Positions 33,469 through 45,011 of a DNA stretch of 64,000 bases are shown one piece after another. This DNA comes from Favolaschia claudopus (taxonomy: Eukaryota > Basidiomycota > Agaricomycetes > Agaricales > Mycenaceae): positions 310,001-374,000 of the forward strand of contig JAWWNJ010000065.1 in NCBI GenBank assembly GCA_037176885.1. Direction: 5' to 3'. The notes under the pieces are model-generated. The model made no database searches. It was not told where the DNA came from and worked only from the letters and a program-made list of their open reading frames with translations. The translations under genes and the position numbers were made by a program. Position 1 is the first letter of the stretch. Each line of letters begins with the position of its first letter.

Positions 33469-34190
33469 CAGTAATAAACCGGGAAGCGCAACGATTCGCG
33501 TTCCACACTGATTATTCGATGGAAAACAGACCAAAACTGCCAGTTTTTTGTGCTAGGATAATAGCCCCGCATCCATTCTGCAAATTCGTCAAAAATACTG
33601 GGTCGATATAGCCTGTTTTGAGCGAGTTCAGAGGCCAAAGTTTGGCTACATCCAAATGAGCCAAATAACGTAGAAGAGCAACAACAGTAAACAAACCCAG
33701 AATCCGTCCCTGCAGGTCGCGACAACATAGAGTAAGTATATTCTGGCCCTACAAATATTATACCACAAATTAGGCATGCTCAGAAACACCAGGAAGCGTC
33801 TATATTACAAGGCAAAATTCCCAACTCAGCTGAAAACATCAAAAATCAGCAATAAATCAGCTTGTTCTAGTCCTTTAAAAAGGCTATTCAGTCCAGACTT
33901 GTTACTGATGAGAGATTTAGCTTGTGACTGTATCTTGAGCTCCGAAAATTCCCTGGAGACGTTCAAATATCTGGGAAAATCACGAAATTCCTTCCAAAAT
34001 TGGGCATTTTCAACAAATTGCGCTCCCACTGCCCAGGGAAGGGATTTTTTGGCTCCGAAAACTATTCCATTGAATTCAGCGACCTCAAAAATGGTAGTAG
34101 GGTGGAAGGTCTCTCTCGCGAAAGCGTCTGCGGGGACGGAATATGCGTGTTGCTCTTCCACGTTACGTTGCGTTTCCCGGTTTATTACTG
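33469..34190. mobile_element. TIR element, 722 bp, mariner-like ends
   Basis: Left CAGTAATAAACCGGGAAGCG and the right complement with one mismatch give a 24-26 bp inverted repeat. TA follows on the right (34191) but the left has CA, so the duplication is degraded or the call is off by a base. The inside has no recognisable transposase. Confidence 0.55.
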
Positions 34191-35142
34191 TAAATCTGCC
34201 CAAATCGGCGGACCGACCTATGTTGTCCGGGGGTGACAATACCTGGATGAGTAAAGTCCGGTGGTGGTGGTGCAGCATAAGGAAACATACACCCGGTGTA
34301 ATACAGAGGTGATATGAGGGACACATGTATGCGGAGTCGGAAAGGAAGAAAGGAATCAGACGACACGTAGCAAGGAGTATGATTCTGGAAGATCAATATA
34401 GCTCCAAGAGGCCAAGCCTAGAACAACAGTGTGTCTGGAAACCACGGAGGTCGGTGAGGAAGATGGAGTGCAGCAGTGATCTGCCTCTGAAAGGGATGGT
34501 GAGGAGAAGGTCGGGAGAAGGGAAGAGCACAGCGGTGATCCGGCTCTGAGGGGGACGATAAGAGAGTGTCAATGGGATGCCAATCCAAAGACAGGGACTA
34601 AACTGATGTTGCCATCATCAGTTCAGGGAGACGGTAGAGGAAGAGGTCAATGGTTTGCCAGGCCAGAGACAGGGACTATGCCAATGTTGCCATCATTGGA
34701 TAGGGGGGTAAAGGTTTGATCATGCCAGCGATGCAGAGGATCGAAAGAGAGGGATGATCATGTCGGAATGTCGGATAGAGGATGACCGTAAGGAATACGG
34801 CAATAGAGAAAAGGTAAGGGTTCACATCCGGAGCTTCGGTGATACGCTGTACAGACCAGAAGTGAGACAGTGAGAATCCACAGGAATGTCATGGAAGCAT
34901 CTATAAGCGGTGTTGCTTAGAGGCACATGGAACGGTCAATCACGAGGGAGGTCTCAAGTCCTGTGTGATGAGAATGAAAATAAGGTATGTACGGGTGGTT
35001 ATCCATACACTAAACTCTACATGAAGCTCACGGAGCACACACCATTCCAGGGGGTCGATGACTACAAGACGCTGGCTATCTGGAGGACTGGCCGGCCGTT
35101 TGAATGGCGGGACTTCTGGCTAAAACCCGTAGGACCTGACCG
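34191..35142. repeat. decayed tandem duplications, no gene
   Basis: Two phrases occur twice: GTGATCTGCCTCTGAAAGGG / GTGATCCGGCTCTGAGGGGG (34474 and 34533), and GTCAATGG..AGACAGGGACTA..TGTTGCCATCAT (34568 and 34649). They form an interleaved, imperfect tandem repeat of about 60-80 bp units across 34440-34710. Nothing else is supported up to 35142. Confidence 0.5.
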
Positions 35143-36440
35143 CTAGATAACGTCTCGGATATCAGAGCTAGCGTATGGGAGAAGTTCTCCTCTCCCAGGT
35201 GTAAATCCCCAGTGTCCACCATGATGTAAATCTGGAGGTATAAGCCGCAGCTCGAAGTTCATCGGTGCTGTGAAGTGGGCGAGTTGGGCGAGGCAAGGAA
35301 GTGAGTTGTGTCCCAGCGCAGCCGCGTACCCCAATGGCTCGTAGAACATAACGTGCCGAATCTGATGCAGCGGAAGTCGGTGGAGAAGACTCCAAGATGC
35401 GGGAGCGCACCCCAATTCGGCACGCTCCAGTCGCGGCGCATTTTCGAATATTGAGATCGACTCTGAGGAAAACTCCCCATACAGCACAATGGAGGTGAGC
35501 CGCGACAATCGTCCCTTCGCCGCAGAGAACCCGTCCAAATCGAGGAAGAACCCGGACACACTCATCCACTCCCATCTCTCCGAATGCTCCGCGAGGAGTT
35601 GTAGAGCAGGTGGGTGAAGAGGACTGGCACCAGTCCGAATATCGATAAAAAGAGGTGATTTTCCACCCCGCTCAAGAACATCGCGTAACGTGGTCATCAT
35701 TTTCACTGTGGTCTCTTCGGAAGTGTCCCACAAGGTCGATTCGAGCTCGGCATTCTCCCAGAGTGATGGGGTACCCATGACAATATCATGCCATCGCGCA
35801 CAGACCTGGGACAAGTCGAGAAGAGGGCCTCGCGCTAGTTTACAGAACGCGGTAGTTTCGTCGGGATCGACGGCGCAGGCAAGGTCGTGTTGGGTGAATA
35901 TCTGTGTCAAGATTTCCGGGGGAAGCCGTCGTACAGGTGATATAATAGAGCTGCATTCGTCGTAGAAGTCTTGTATGCCAGCGCGGTCTTCTTTCAGAGC
36001 CTCCAGTTCAGCAGTGAGCCGAGAAATTTCGGTATCATAACGCGCAAGCTCGGGGCGTAATAGAGAGTTTGCGGTGAGCCGCCAGAAGCCACCTGGTGGC
36101 TCTGACGGCATGCGGGGCGGTCTGATTTGTTTCAAGCGGAAAATCCCGGATTTTTCTACTGGGGGTGTCAGACCATAACCATTCAACTCACCTGCAATTT
36201 TTTCCGCACCTTGAACCTTGCCAGTTATTGAGAAAAAGACGTCTCAAATTGCAAACTAGCCGCCAGCAAGCCACCGGAAGCCACCATATGACGTAGCCGC
36301 TCCACAGCGCATGCCGTGAGAGCCGCCGGGTGGCTTCTGGCGGCTCACCGCAAACTCTCTAATGACTCGAGTATCGAGTGCAAATCCGTGGGAGGGGGAC
36401 CGTAGCAACGAATGGTTTCGCGGATTCGTGCCTCTGAGGG
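35143..36440 (-). pseudogene. F-box/LRR-type protein interrupted by a MITE
   Basis: Typical agaric F-box family protein. An N-terminal coiled segment (TDLHSILESL then LRPELARYDTEISRLTAELE) precedes the F-box (VRRLPPEILTQIFTQHDLA, then LSQVCARWHDIVMGTPSLWE). LRR-like repeats follow (LQLLAEHSERWEWMSVSGFF, RLSRLTSIVLYG, ENAPRLERAELG, LHRLPLHQIRHVMFYEP). F-box proteins are substrate receptors of SCF ubiquitin ligases. A 297 bp MITE (36063-36359) splits the coiled segment between ILES(L) and L(L)RPEL. The frame seen today therefore begins inside the MITE, and its first 40 or so residues are MITE-encoded. The C-terminus is short for the family (about 300 residues after the F-box start). Upstream of 36440 the frame closes and no matching start is found. 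Confidence 0.7.
36063..36359. mobile_element. MITE, 297 bp, TA-flanked
   Basis: Termini GAGAGTTTGCGGTGAGCCGC and complement, identical over 30 bp and extending imperfectly through CAGAAGCCACC and GGCATGCG to about 55 bp. TA on both sides (36061-36062, 36360-36361). Non-coding; inserted in the F-box gene exon. Confidence 0.85.
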
Positions 36441-36764
36441 AGCAAATCAAGTAGTTGGTTCCGAACGAAAGTAGTGGTCATGGTGGAAAGCAAGAGGAGA
36501 TTGTCACGACAGTCACGACTGTGAGCGTGAAGATGACTCACTTCGCAGATGTCAGCATCTATCGATAGAATAGAACAGAAAAAGAATATTATAAATGCTA
36601 TATGTCCTGGACTGGAGGTAGCTACGCAGGGCAATGTGTGGATGGTACTTCAATAGGTTCGCATGATCATTGATGGTGAGTAGCGAGTGGAAAGCTTATG
36701 TAAGAGCTAGATTCGTAGAAACAAACAGTTAAAGCTCAAGTCCAAATCGCTGACCCACCAGACA

Positions 36765-37941
36765 TCAATCCTCGTCATCCACCGGCTCCCACATATACGC
36801 CAGATTCTCAACCTCATCCATCTTTTCCGCGACGCTCCCGTCCATCTCCATATAAAAACAAGCGATCCAAAACACATCTATCTCAAACAACTCGACACTC
36901 TCCACCCGAGAGAGCACGAATCGCAACAACGCCTGGTCGTCGAACTGGAGCATGCTGTGCGCCAAGAGACCAGAAAGCCGTGGTACGAGGGATTTTGCGT
37001 TCTGTGTGAGCGCAGTGAGGAGGGAAGTGGTGAGTAGCACCTGACTGCCTTCGGATTCGTCAGGGAGTGTGGGGATATCGGCAATGGCGAGATGTTCGAG
37101 AGAGGGGAGGTGGTGTAAACATGCGAGGAGCTAGTCTTCGTTGATCAAAACGCTCCAGAAATGAAGCACCTTGAGATTGGTGCCGAATGAGGAACGGGCA
37201 GCGAAGGAGATAAATTCCGGGGTAGGCCAAGGAACCAGCGCTGAGTCGGATGTGTTTGAGTTTATGTCTAAACGAGTAAGAGACGGAAGGGTTAGACTGT
37301 CAAATACTCTCGAGACAGTCAACTCGGCGCCGCCTGTCGAGAAACCATCAACTAAATGAAGTATGAAGACTGAGAGAGGAGATGTAAAATGCCGCAATGG
37401 TTGGGTCCAGTTACCTTTTCCCGAGCCGGTAAAACAGGCGGAGGTGACATCGAGCTGAAGTAGGGAGATGTGGGAGAGCGACGAGGGACATGAGCTTGCT
37501 GTTCGAGTCAACCAATGGCTCAAGGCAGCGGAGGAGCTGTAATTGGTGTAAGGGAAGGCGGGTGATCGCGGGCCCTGTTTCGACTGTGCACACGAATTCG
37601 ACGGAACGCAACAAAGGCGCGTCGTGGAAAACGTCAAATGACTGTGTGGTGCACCCGCCCCAGAGGGAAAGTGTGGTGAGACGAGGAAGTTTCCCGGTCG
37701 CAGCGGAGAGGTGTCCCAAATCGAGCGCCAAATGGCTGAACGCTGCCGATTGCCACCGTTCCGAGTGCTGAGCAAGCAGATTCTTCAATCGAGTCATCTC
37801 CACTTCATAGCGACTGATTTCAATGGTTTCTTGTTGAACATACCGTCCGTCCAAGGCTCTCGATGCAACCGCGGGCGAATAAAATTTTCGGACATCGTGG
37901 TTTGGGATTAGAGTGACTGAGTGACAGTCAAGGTGACTCAT
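36765..37941 (-). pseudogene. F-box-family paralogue lacking the F-box, with in-frame stop
   Basis: Paralogue of the neighbour at 35143. It starts near MSHLDCHSVTLIPNHDVRKF and has the family's coiled lead (YEVEMTRLKN). It then passes directly into the LRR part (LLAQHSERWQSAAFSHLALD, LPRLTTLSLWGG, ITRLPLHQLQLLRCLEPLV), so the whole F-box segment is missing. An intron follows RLFYRLGK (GTAACT). The next exon reads LTLPSLTRLDINSNTSDSAL and KVLHFWSVLINED, then TAG at 37131-37133, yet the same frame continues beyond as LLACLHHLPSLEHLAIADIP to MWEPVDDED (36765). Without an F-box it could not join an SCF complex by the usual route. Most likely a pseudogene. Confidence 0.65.
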
Positions 37942-38875
37942 AATCAGTGACTCAATCTGATGATGTGACGTCTCCTCCTTCTTCCCAACCACCACCACCA
38001 CCAGCGCGTCTCGACGCCAACGAAGGGACTGAAAGGTCAAAGAGCCCACACTACCCGACGGGACAGTACTCGAATTCCAACCGGGGCCTCGAGACCTCCC
38101 AAGGCGACGAAGTGGGAGCAATAAGTGGAACGAGCCCATCCTCGCCGGCATTTGGATCCATTGATCAACGACCGGCTTGTCGCTGCAGGAAACCCGGTGT
38201 CAAGTTCCTTAATCCTTTCTTATACGCGAATGCTGGTGCGTTTCTCGATATTACGAGTGGGCATAACTCGGGGTATGTTGCCCTGCCACATCGGTTAGTT
38301 TACGCCTCTGCGATAAACGATTTGAATAAAATAAACTCACCAGTGGACGACCGGGTTCCAATGAAAGACGACACTTGGTGAGACCAGCAGCCATCTTCAA
38401 GTTTGAATGGCGAGAGGACAAGGCGAGGGAGTCCTTTATATCCTTCTGTTCTCCTTATACATTCGCTGGTATCCTTCCTCGGCAGGTCAGCGGTATACGT
38501 CTCAACACCGCTCAGGCATTTGCGGAACACCCAGCGAACACAGTATCACGCTTCCATCTCTGTTCGCCCGTATCCTCGAACATTCCAATAATACGAGCCG
38601 AGTGGAGTCGGATACGAGAGGGACCATGGGCTCGATGCCCCACGGAGAAATTGGCGCGATTTGTAGCTCTTGTTTTCTTTTGTCCCGTTGAAGATTTCGT
38701 CACTTTGAGTCTGTACGGCCGTGATCTCGTTGCGTCTGATACAAGAGGAACATATGCCTTGAAACTCAGACGAAATTAATATTTGGAAGTGTGTAGAGAT
38801 GGGTTGCGCTGTCCCAATAATGCAGAGAAAACAACATACTCGACTCGGTCTCAATGGTTCCCGTAAGAGGCGCTC
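37942..38875. other. intergenic interval, no supported gene
   Basis: Several overlapping frames on both strands without motifs. Possible shared flank between the F-box paralogue and the P450 3' end. Confidence 0.35.
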
Positions 38876-40375
38876 CTACACATTATATGACCGCACAATC
38901 AAAGGCAACCCAGAATCCTCGTGATCCTTCCCCTTGACTGTGGGGCGCTGTAACAGCCCCGTCGTCACCCGCACAATATCACCCTTCGCCACAGCCGGCT
39001 CAAACTCGAAAGAACGGATGAGCACAAAGAGCACGGCTTTCGATCTAACAATTCTCCAACTCAGCATGGCTCAATGAACGGAATTATTGTAATGAAGCTC
39101 ACTCGGCGAGGGAGAACCGGAACCCAATGCAATTATGCGGCCCGGAGAGAAGATGAACAGGTTGGCCCAAACACCTGGGACGACGCTGACGGAGTCGGGG
39201 AGGTTATCCCATCGTTCGGGTCTACAAAAGTATAAGAAGCTTTAATCTAGAAAATTTAGAAGTTGGAACGGACTTGAACTCAGCCGCATCTTCGCCCTAA
39301 ATGTCCTTATCCGTATTGACGGCGAGAATCGGCACATGAATCATTTGGCCTTTCGAAATCCTACCACGCATATCAGCCAACCAACGCAGAAGATATTGAA
39401 TTGAGAAAGAGGATGTTTACGCCAAACTATCATGCGACTTCCCATTCTTGTCGACATACGGCTTCGATAGCGGCAACACGTCGTCTGCCATTGCCATCCG
39501 TTGAGTGAAAACAGCGGGAGCGTGCACGCGCATAGTTTCTCGGACGACCTGCTCAAGATATGGGAGGGCATTCAATTCGTCCATTGTAGGATTATCGGTG
39601 GAAAGCGCGAGTAATCCGTCGCGGAGAGTGGTCTGAACTTTTGGATGCTCAGAGAGTGCGTGGAGGGCCCAGGAGATTGCTGAGCTTGTGGTCTGCGAAA
39701 TGTTGGTTTGGTGAATTTACTACTAGTGGATATTCAAGCGAGAGAAGCGCACCTCATGTCCGGCGAGGAAGAAATTCCTCTTTCATTCAAACGTCAGTCA
39801 CCTTCCCTCCCCTCCTCATCTAAAACAAAACCAAATTGAACTCACGACTGACGACCTCCGTATCATCCAACCTCTGCGTAGCAGGAACTCCCGCAGACAA
39901 ATTCGCTTTCAGCAGCGTCGACAATAAATCGCGTTTCCCGCTCAGCGTCTTCTCCTCCGGAGCCGCAGCCAGGACCCTCGCCTTGCTTTCGGAAACGATT
40001 CCGCTGCCGATACTGAGCATGCGGGTGCGCGCGGCGGCGATGACGGCGGATCCGAGACCGGGCTTCGAAGAATTGACTATCAGTATGTATACAGGCAGAG
40101 AAGGAGATCGAAATGTCGCAGAATGGATCGAATGACGGGAAAAGACACTCACAACAAACTTCAAAATCGGCAGCGCCCCCTGCGCAACGCGATATTGTGC
40201 ATTTTGGCAGAGTGGAAGATTTCACTGAATACGTCGCTTAGTTCGTTCGCCTTTCCTTGCGGTTCGAGGGCGTTGAATTGGTAGTTGAAGCCTGCATGCA
40301 TTTTTGTTTGTATCAGCAAATAGCCAAAACGAACATTTCAACCATGGAATTAAACGGACCTGCTTGCCCGATAAC

Positions 40376-41110
40376 GTCCAATGTCAACCGCCGCATCCAC
40401 CCAAGAACCTCGATTTCCATTCCACCATTACTTTGATTTTCGGAGATCTCGTGGTTCCAGAGCTCTCGAAGCTAATCGAAATTATCAGTCATTTGCATAT
40501 TAATAATTGAGTTCAACAACTGTAACGTACCTGAACACCTTTCTCTACGAAAATTTCAGTGACTTGACGAATTTGACTGACTCCGAATGCGGGGTTCTAT
40601 GGTTTTGAATGAGATAGAAAACTTTCCCAGCTAACCGGTACTGACCAAAGCCCTTCGCTATACTCTATGCTATACGACACCCATTTGCGCGCACACCTTC
40701 ACTGATATTTGTCTCATCGTCCAGGAATTCTTACTGTGGAAACTGAGGAGCATAAACGCCATGTCAGTAATATTCCAGTTCAACGAGCCTATCTCTGTTT
40801 TCTGAAAATTTTTCCACCGCTACTATAGCGAAGGGCTTTGGTCAGTACCGGTTAGCTGGGAAAGTTTTCTATCTCATTCAAAACCATAGAACCCCGCATT
40901 CGGAGTCAGTCAAATTCGTCAAGTCACTGAAATTTTCGTAGAGAAAGGTGTTCAGGTACGTTACAGTTGTTGAACTCAATTATTAATATGCAAATGACTG
41001 ATAATTGCGATTAGCTTCGAGAGCTCTGGAACCACGAGATCTCCGAAAATCAAAGTAATGGTGGAATGGAAATCGAGGTTCTTGGGTGGATGCGGCGGTT
41101 GACATTGGAC
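40376..41110. repeat. near-perfect inverted repeat, 287 bp arms
   Basis: Arm 40376-40662 is the reverse complement of 40824-41110 with one mismatch that I could find (TTTCG versus TTGCG near the middle). The spacer is 161 bp. The arm contains the P450 exon reading NPAFGVSQIRQ and the next intron and exon, so part of the gene exists twice head to head. Confidence 0.9.
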
Positions 41111-42370
41111 CTCAGAATTTGGAAAAGGCGAACAACCCCTGGTCAGGGGAGCCATTTTTTGGGCTGATTCTTGTAGATGGGATATATTCGGACCTGAAGA
41201 CCAAAATGATTGATCAGGATAGCGTGGTAACGGTCCGATAATCATCAACCCAGTTCCTACGCCCAATTTGGTCTTGTTGGCAATCCCCGTGAATGGCAAG
41301 TCCAGAGAATGATAAGTTGCGACCCTGAATGAGTCATTATTATCAGCGACTGGGTTCTGGGCCACCTAAGCATCTTTGGCCTCGTACCTGCACAGGGAGG
41401 ACACCTGACACCTACGCTAGTAGTTTAAAATATGTTCCTACCTCCTAGAAGGTTTATCAGATTTTCTGGAGGGATCAGGAGAGGTTTCATGGCGCGTTGA
41501 ATATTTGTTGATGAGATGTCTAAAAATACCAAAAACGATCTAACGGGCCACCCACCTCAAATATGCACCGGGGATGTAAATTGTCCCCGTAAATGATACG
41601 GAGGCATACATTGAGTTCTGAGTACCAGCTGTGAATCTCCAGAATGCTCGTTCGTATCGTGGTTCGACGGGGTTGCTGAGCGCGAAACAGTGGTCTAAAA
41701 ATAAGAATTCGGGTTCACACGCCTCCCTCCCGACAGACAACCTCCCACACCGTGTGATTGACAGCTCAGTATCCCTCAAAAACTCACATACAGCATCGCT
41801 CGAACTCATACTCGAACCTATGGACTGCATGGAGGGGCATCTTAACTTGATCATCTTGAAATTACAAAATGGCCCACTACCTCGTCCGGCCCACTAGCCA
41901 GTCGCAGATAATAGTCGTCCTATAGCACTGGCAAGATACAAATTTCCCCGGTTATAGCTGTTTCCGTATGATTTTTAAGTAACAAAGGTGGTATCCAGTT
42001 TTGAAACTAGCCTTGATCTGCTTAACGGAATTTAAAGCCCGGAAATTACCTGAATCACATAGTTTTCAAAGGTCAAATTCTCTCAGTGCACAGCCAGGTA
42101 TCGAATCAGCAACATACGGTCCTGAAAACACTCTTTCAATGGGCAACAGACTGGGAACATAGAGCTTTCGTCCGAAAACGGCAATCTGTAAATTCCTAGA
42201 ATGAACCGGCTCGTACGATGGATTCAAGTGTCCATTTCCCTCAAACACTATTGCAATCGGGTACAAAGCATTCCAAACAACATTGCGATGTGTCTGGACC
42301 GAGAAAATACAGCACGATTCGGCCTAAAATGGCAAATCATCGGTTACTTTTTGCGACACCGAGTAGAACA
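41111..42370. other. foreign segment inside the P450 locus
   Basis: No P450 motif. Minus-strand frames include TYHSLDLPFTGIANKTKLGV and NSMYASVSFTGTIYIPGAYL, which look like protein fragments but match no family I know. Boundaries coincide with the end of the right inverted arm (41110) and the loss of P450 sequence near 42370. Confidence 0.45.
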
Positions 42371-42830
42371 TACCTCCTCCCAACAGATGTTCCGCGCTAG
42401 CCAGCATTCTCTGTGGCTTCTGGTAGATGGTCGAATTCGTGATGATGTGGTTGACAGATTTGATATCGGAGTTGTATAATTCGCTCCGCTAAGAGAGAAA
42501 TTGAATAATCGAAGGAAAACAAGAATTCAGGGGAGAGCTCACGCTGAATAATACTCTAAAAAGGAAGACGGGGCCGTACTGGTCTCGCCATTTCGCGGTC
42601 AGGTAGGCGTCCTCCTGGATGTAAATCGATGGCTCAATTCACGCTGGAGTAAAGAAAAGCGTTGGACACACCCCCATTTGCTTAACGTTCCCGAAAACCC
42701 AGCTATGGTTCTTTGGGCCGGCGAGATACCTGAGAGGCGGCAAACAGATGCCATAGAGAAATCTCGCTGCATGAAGCAACACATAGAAAATCGCTGTCCC
42801 CGCAATGGGAAGGAGGAGTTGGGAGATCAT

Positions 42831-43464
42831 GGCTATGGTGGGGGAGCGAAAGAAGAAGACTCACCGTCCGTCATCCGTCGAGATTTATGTGCTGGCGTCG
42901 GATAGGGATGGTCTACACATCGCAATATGCATAATCTCTCGGTAGGCCTCCGCCATGTCATCTGAACGACGCCTATTGGATGGACGATACTCACCGTGTC
43001 ATAGATTTTCAAGTCAGTCGGTCTGCGTTTGCATGAAAGAAGCAAAGAAAGAAGCACCTTAGCGGTGCGATGGACGGCTAATGGAGCGCTCTGTGTGGTG
43101 TGCGTTTGATTCGGACGACATTTCTCACCAGCTCATCGAAAGCAAGTCAATCGGTCCGTGATGGTCCCACGGAAGCAAATCCACTGGTTTGCCGATTGGT
43201 GCTTCGGGAGTCGCCCGAGTCCAACAAGTTTGGTCGACGGCAATGGTCGAAAGACTTGGAATAGAGGAAGAGATTCTGTTTTGACCCTTGAGAGTTGGAA
43301 AAAAGGAACAGAAAAATTAAATTACATCCGAGAAGATGTTTCACGTAGGAAAAGAGTTATGACCGCCTAAGACTTTCTCGTTTCATGATGATTTACTGGC
43401 TCTAGATCTGGCGAAACACTGACTATTCAGAAACCACCATAGGGCCAGGACTTTCAAGCGCGAG
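42831..43464. other. upstream flank of P450, gene-free
   Basis: No supported gene or RNA. Presumably the ancestral P450 promoter region; no clear TATA box. Confidence 0.35.
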
Positions 43465-44530
43465 AGGCGTCGATGGTGGTGGTACGAAAGCAAGAGGTGC
43501 ACGGATCAATCGGCAATCAAACAAAGTTCCACGAGCACGTGCACTGCTGCGCTCCCGCCTCTTGCTTCTTCCTGCCAACTTGCCTCCTGGCAGCGACGCC
43601 CTCCGCTGGCGTCAAGTGCAGCTCCCACGTAGCCGGCGCTCTCGGAGTTCCGTACGCGTTCCTTCCTTCCTGGCTCCGCGACGTCGATTCTCGTTGCTCG
43701 AGAGTCGAAGGTCGCACTGTCACCGTGACTCGACAAAAACTATCCAGCATTCACGCAGGGGCAACCAGCGGAATGAGCTGCTACCACCGGAATGGGATAC
43801 GTTCTGCTCCGTGCCTGCACCTCAATCTCGCACACATTCCGGCTCTTGTACAGTAAGATAATACGAACGGATTGCTCTCGAGTCTCGAGTCTCGACTGCA
43901 ATATTCCCTCCACTGACGTCTGCGCACGCTCGAATATTCAATGAATCTTTTCTTCATTGACGCTGCTTTACAACATGTTGACATCTGGCATGTACACCTC
44001 TTCCAATTAACTTCACACGCGTTTCTTCTCTCGACGCCATCGCTAATAGCCTTCGAAGTTCAATCTCACTGACGCCTTCAACAACATAGTTTTTCCTCCC
44101 CTGGTTTTTCCTGTGCGGCGATCTCTCGAAATGAGTCGTGGCTTGGCATCGGCATCCATACTTCTCTCTATCCGCCGCTCCATCCTCGGTCTCGAATCGG
44201 TTCAACATTCGACCCCGCTCGATTCAATACCATTCGACGGCTTTCCGACGGCTTTGACCCTGTTTCCGCTCTCGATAATATACCATCCACTCTCAATCCT
44301 GTGACATCCATACAGCTATCCACAACACACCGTTGATCATACCAGTTCCATCCCGTCTGCCAATCCTTTAGTTTGTTCTCACCCATTCAGTGCCCAACAA
44401 TGAACGAACGAACGAGCTTAGAAACAGTACCAAAGCCGAACAAAAAGAGATGTACTCCATACCTCACCCCAGAATCGAACGAGGATGATATCCGACCACG
44501 ACAGCGGGCCGTGAAGCTTGAAGCCTCAAG
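43465..44530 (-). repeat. R-family dispersed repeat, copy 1
   Basis: Shares GGTGGTACGAAAGCAAGAGG and the following GATCAATCGGC with copies at 47326, 49704 and 53960. Beyond this 45 bp block similarity continues weakly as a C/T-rich region with scattered CTCG blocks. A TCGAAC T-loop-like motif on the minus strand lies near 44473. The far end is approximate. Not coding as far as I can see. Confidence 0.55.
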
Positions 44531-45011
44531 CTAAGGTTACTGTATCGACAAAGTCGTTCTTCGTCAGTGATCTGCCAAGCCACAGCGGGCGCGAAGCTCT
44601 TGATATCGAGTTTCAATGGAATTTGGGAGAACGAATCAACAAAACTACTTTGAGGCGATCGTTGAAATTTCGTGCTTTGTTAATGAGGGCTGTGGGTGAG
44701 CTGGAATATTACTATCCAAAAGCTTGAACTCCGATGCGAGAAGGGGTGCTCGGCGACTCAGATTGAGAGGAAAGAAAGAAGAATGTAGCTCACTGAATAA
44801 ACTGTCCATGCGCACATTGAATAAGTTCAACTGTAGAAGGATTAGGCTCTAGTTCAATCCCAGAAATGCGCCGGGGCAACATCTTCGAGAACGTCTCACG
44901 TTTAGTCGCGGGAGCATACTTGAAGCGTTAGAGCGATGAGAGCTTCACGGAACGGCTCATCAACCACACATGTAAGAGAAAAATTCTAGTCCAGCTCCAA
45001 CCGGCCCCTCC
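44531..45011. other. gene-free interval
   Basis: Lies downstream of the hydrolase stop codon. No motif or repeat recognised. Confidence 0.3.

Larger units (their letters stand above)
38876..42830 (-). pseudogene. cytochrome P450, rearranged and frameshifted
   Basis: The 5' part is at 42375-42830: membrane anchor MISQLLLPIAGTAIFYVLLH, PLRYLAGPKNHSWVFGNVKQ, then AYLTAKWRDQYGPVFLFRVL and VNHIITNSTIYQKPQRMLAS. The rest is at 38876-40620: NPAFGVSQIRQVTEIFVEKG, WMRRLTLDVIGQAG, GFNYQFNALEPQGK, KRDLLSTLLKANLSAGVPAT, the I-helix FFLAGHE/TTSSAISWAL (split by an intron), the ExxR helix YLEQVVRETMRVHAP, FRPERW-type PERWDNLP and the heme loop GPHNCIGFRFSLAE with its Cys ligand. Between the halves lies 1.75 kb of rearranged DNA, and the conserved segment before NPAFG is missing. 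Indels also break the frame before the heme loop (about 39138) and before AQYRVAQGALPILKF (about 40200). P450s are ER-anchored monooxygenases; this copy should be dead. Confidence 0.8.

Noticed and set aside
34191..35142. Possible gene on the plus strand (for example 34910-35146)
   Set aside because: Short frames over decayed tandem duplications; no motif, no splice pattern.
40976..41365. Minus-strand 129-codon open frame near the P450
   Set aside because: Its C-terminal part is the antisense of the inverted P450 arm and the rest belongs to the unidentified block, so it is not a gene in its own right.
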